This document shows positions 62,107-64,000 of a DNA stretch of 64,000 bases, one piece after another. The position numbers were made by a program, and so were the translations under genes. The notes beneath the pieces are model-generated. The model did not search any database, was not told the origin of the DNA, and saw only the letters and a list, made by a program, of their open reading frames with translations. The first letter of the stretch is position 1. Every line of letters begins with the position of its first letter. The DNA is from Triglochin maritima (lineage: Eukaryota; Streptophyta; Magnoliopsida; Alismatales; Juncaginaceae), in the NCBI GenBank assembly GCA_963682175.1, contig OY821775.1:50502053-50566052 (forward strand), in the 5' to 3' direction.

Positions 62107-64000
62107 TGTAACATCCTGAAACAGCGGAAATTCAAAAAATTATAATGAAGACAAAGAAACTCAATAATCAAAGACGGGGTTGTTACTTCTCATAAACAAA
62201 TAGCGGTGCACCAAAATTACATCAGAGTTTGTCAAAATGATACATGATTACAACAAAACGACAAAAGATGATAAAACGTAATCATGTCGACATCAGCGGT
62301 CCGAGAAAAGGATCCAACTCCAAAATGCGCGTGCCCGCCGATCACCACCCAACTGGACCTACTGCGGTCCTGAAAAATATATAACAACAATGCCTAAGTT
62401 TCCAGAAGGAAACCCCATATGTCAACTCACATATATGCATGCATTACACAATTGAACATATCATACTAGTAGCATGTCATTACATCGACAGAATGGAAAA
62501 CAGTTCCCCCGAAGGGTAAAACAAGACATCAGTCTGACAGTCAACATCGAGTCTCCCGAGGAGACCAATTGCAGGCACATGCAGTCTTACAGCACGCGAC
62601 ATCGCACCCCTCACACGCGGCTACACTACTCAAGAGTTCGGCAGGGAGCCTCTGTCACGCTTGCGGACCGATAGAATACAGATCTGCAAATCTCTGTGGT
62701 CAGAGCCACGGGAACCAACGGGGCCGTCGCCCGGAAGGTATAACAACATCATCTCGATAGGTGCCCAGTCGAGGAATCAACATAGCCGGAACAGCCTCGG
62801 CCCAACAATCATCATCGCCGGCACAACCTCGGCGGCATCACCAGCACAACATCGGTGGTCCATCACAACGTCCGACACAACATCGGACGGGTCCAGACCG
62901 AAGTCTGCCAGGTCATCAGGCTCCACGAGCCGCAAACACCAATCGCGCCGCTATAAAAGCAGGGCAACGACCTCCGTAGCCCGTAGGCCGGTAGTCACAT
63001 CACCCAACGCCAGTTGCGTGCCCGCACAAACATAAACATTGGAATCCGCGATCCCTCAGGCCTGCTATACTACAATAAGTCAAATCCATCCAACACATTA
63101 GTCACGCTCCATACATGGAGGTGACGCGTCCCGAACACCCACACTCTTCCCAACGACGGTCCCTGGGCAGGCAGGCGGAACACGCCTACCGTCACCTCCC
63201 GACTCACGCACAAGGCGAGGACACGGGTTTCCGTGGACAAAGTTGGCATTCAAAAAAGCAACCGGGAATTCTGTCCTGGGCCCAAACGGTCGACCGGAAG
63301 AGGTGATTCGGTCGACCGGTTCCAATAAGGAATCGGTCAACCGTACGCCTAACACGGTCTACCGCTGCGCTCAAAACACAATCCCCCAACGGTCGAACAA
63401 AGGTCTAAAACCGGCCGACCGAACGATGTCAAAATTCGGAGTATGGTCAACATAAATTCAAATATATCGGTCGACCGACTCAGGGGTCTCGGTCGACCGA
63501 AAACAGCCAGGGTCAACCTAGTATTCTACGTCATATAATCGGTCGAACGCAAACATACTACGGTCGAACAAGCATGCATAAAAATCGGTACACTTAAGTT
63601 CCGGTCGAACGACCCAAAGGCACCGGTCGACCGACAACAGACAGAGAGTCCCAACTCACCAGCAAATATGCACTACCGGTCGACCGCCACAAGGCATCGT
63701 TCGACCTGTGATGGTTAAAGTCGGGTAAAACACTACATTCGGTCGACCGCCCAAAGGGACCGGTCGACCGTTGGTCGTCTTCCACCTCGCGCCAGCCGAG
63801 GTTTCTCACGGAAACAACGCCGAAGAGGTCTCCGACCTCCCCGTCCGACCAGCACAACCCTCCCACGAGGGTTAGGAACCACAAAACCACACTAATGAGT
63901 CGACATACCTCAAGCAAAGACGACGAACCGCCGGAGCTCGCTCACGCACGTCGCCTCTGGTAGACCTCGAGCACGCGCCGCACCTCCTCTGGACGAGCAC
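62107..64000. mobile_element. Second, inverted copy of the 2.1-kb LTR unit, truncated by the window edge
   Basis: It starts TGTAACATCCTGAAACAGCGG at 62107, matching the reverse complement of the right end of the 16010-18135 unit (TGTAACGTCCCGAGACAGCGG). The homology continues in order: the CTCACGC...GGACACGGGTTTCCGTGGAC stretch, the GCCTGCCCAGGGACCG stretch (here 63158-63175, inverted), the GGTCGACC cluster, and a GAGCTCCGGCGG-like sequence near 63930. It then leaves the window. The two copies have clearly diverged. Orientation here makes TG the 5' LTR terminus on the plus strand. Whether internal retroelement sequence follows cannot be seen. Confidence 0.85.
63285..63775. repeat. GGTCGACC palindrome cluster in the second LTR copy
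   Basis: About twenty exact or variant CGGTCGACCG motifs in 490 bp, the inverted homologue of the 16498-16990 cluster. Variants such as GGTCAACCG and GGTCGAACA again differ mostly at CpG positions. Confidence 0.88.

Overview
This is nuclear DNA from a flowering plant, most likely a non-grass eudicot. The genes have many GT-AG introns in AT-rich sequence, and the set includes a plastid omega-3 desaturase, a plant RLCK-VII kinase, a TBL/PMR5 acetyltransferase, S1FA and FAR1-type MULE transposases. I cannot name the species. Exon boundaries were placed by hand from splice signals, reading-frame continuity and remembered family sequences.

Host genes, left to right: a mitochondrial succinate/fumarate-type carrier (5117-7833, -); ribosomal protein eL33/L35a (10881-11447, -); a trichome-birefringence-like O-acetyltransferase (12278-14933, -); a ureidoglycolate-lyase-fold protein with a lost ATG and a lost splice acceptor (21192-23939, -); an HRD3/SEL1L-type ERAD subunit (34387-39769, +); a plastid omega-3 fatty acid desaturase of FAD7/FAD8 type (40722-43954, -); S1FA (50728-52531, +); a TMEM209/cytochrome-b561-N protein (53724-57284, -); and a PBS1-like receptor-like cytoplasmic kinase (58036-60583, -). 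Eight of the nine rebuild into complete in-frame proteins across 2 to 8 exons. They are unrelated housekeeping, lipid, wall and signalling genes and form no operon-like unit.

Mobile DNA fills much of the rest. A decayed MULE at the left edge encodes a SWIM-type transposase tail joined to an OTU cysteine-protease domain, and its intron carries a 296-bp hAT MITE that duplicated the 3' splice site. An 870-bp solo LTR lies at 2729-3598. A 2.1-kb LTR-type unit at 16010-18135 has a second, inverted copy entering at 62107. A complete 8.6-kb MULE (24962-33577) has about 80-bp TIRs and a 9-bp TSD; it carries a FAR1-type transposase gene and a divergent second gene whose product has a DUF1985/plant-mobile-domain-like N-terminus, a huge charged coiled coil and a Ulp1-type protease end. 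Three MITEs lie between 44.1 and 49.4 kb.

The most interesting pattern is in the noncoding parts of these elements. The 8.6-kb MULE carries dozens of copies of a 22-bp repeat built on the core TGTCCGGAATAAG, in four separate noncoding blocks, oriented with the adjacent element gene in three of them. Self-recognition arrays plus a DUF1985-like protein recall the VANDAL/VANC sequence-specific anti-silencing systems of Arabidopsis. Two LTR families also carry clusters of the palindrome CGGTCGACCG, and the hAT MITE carries CGGTCCGGACCG clusters.
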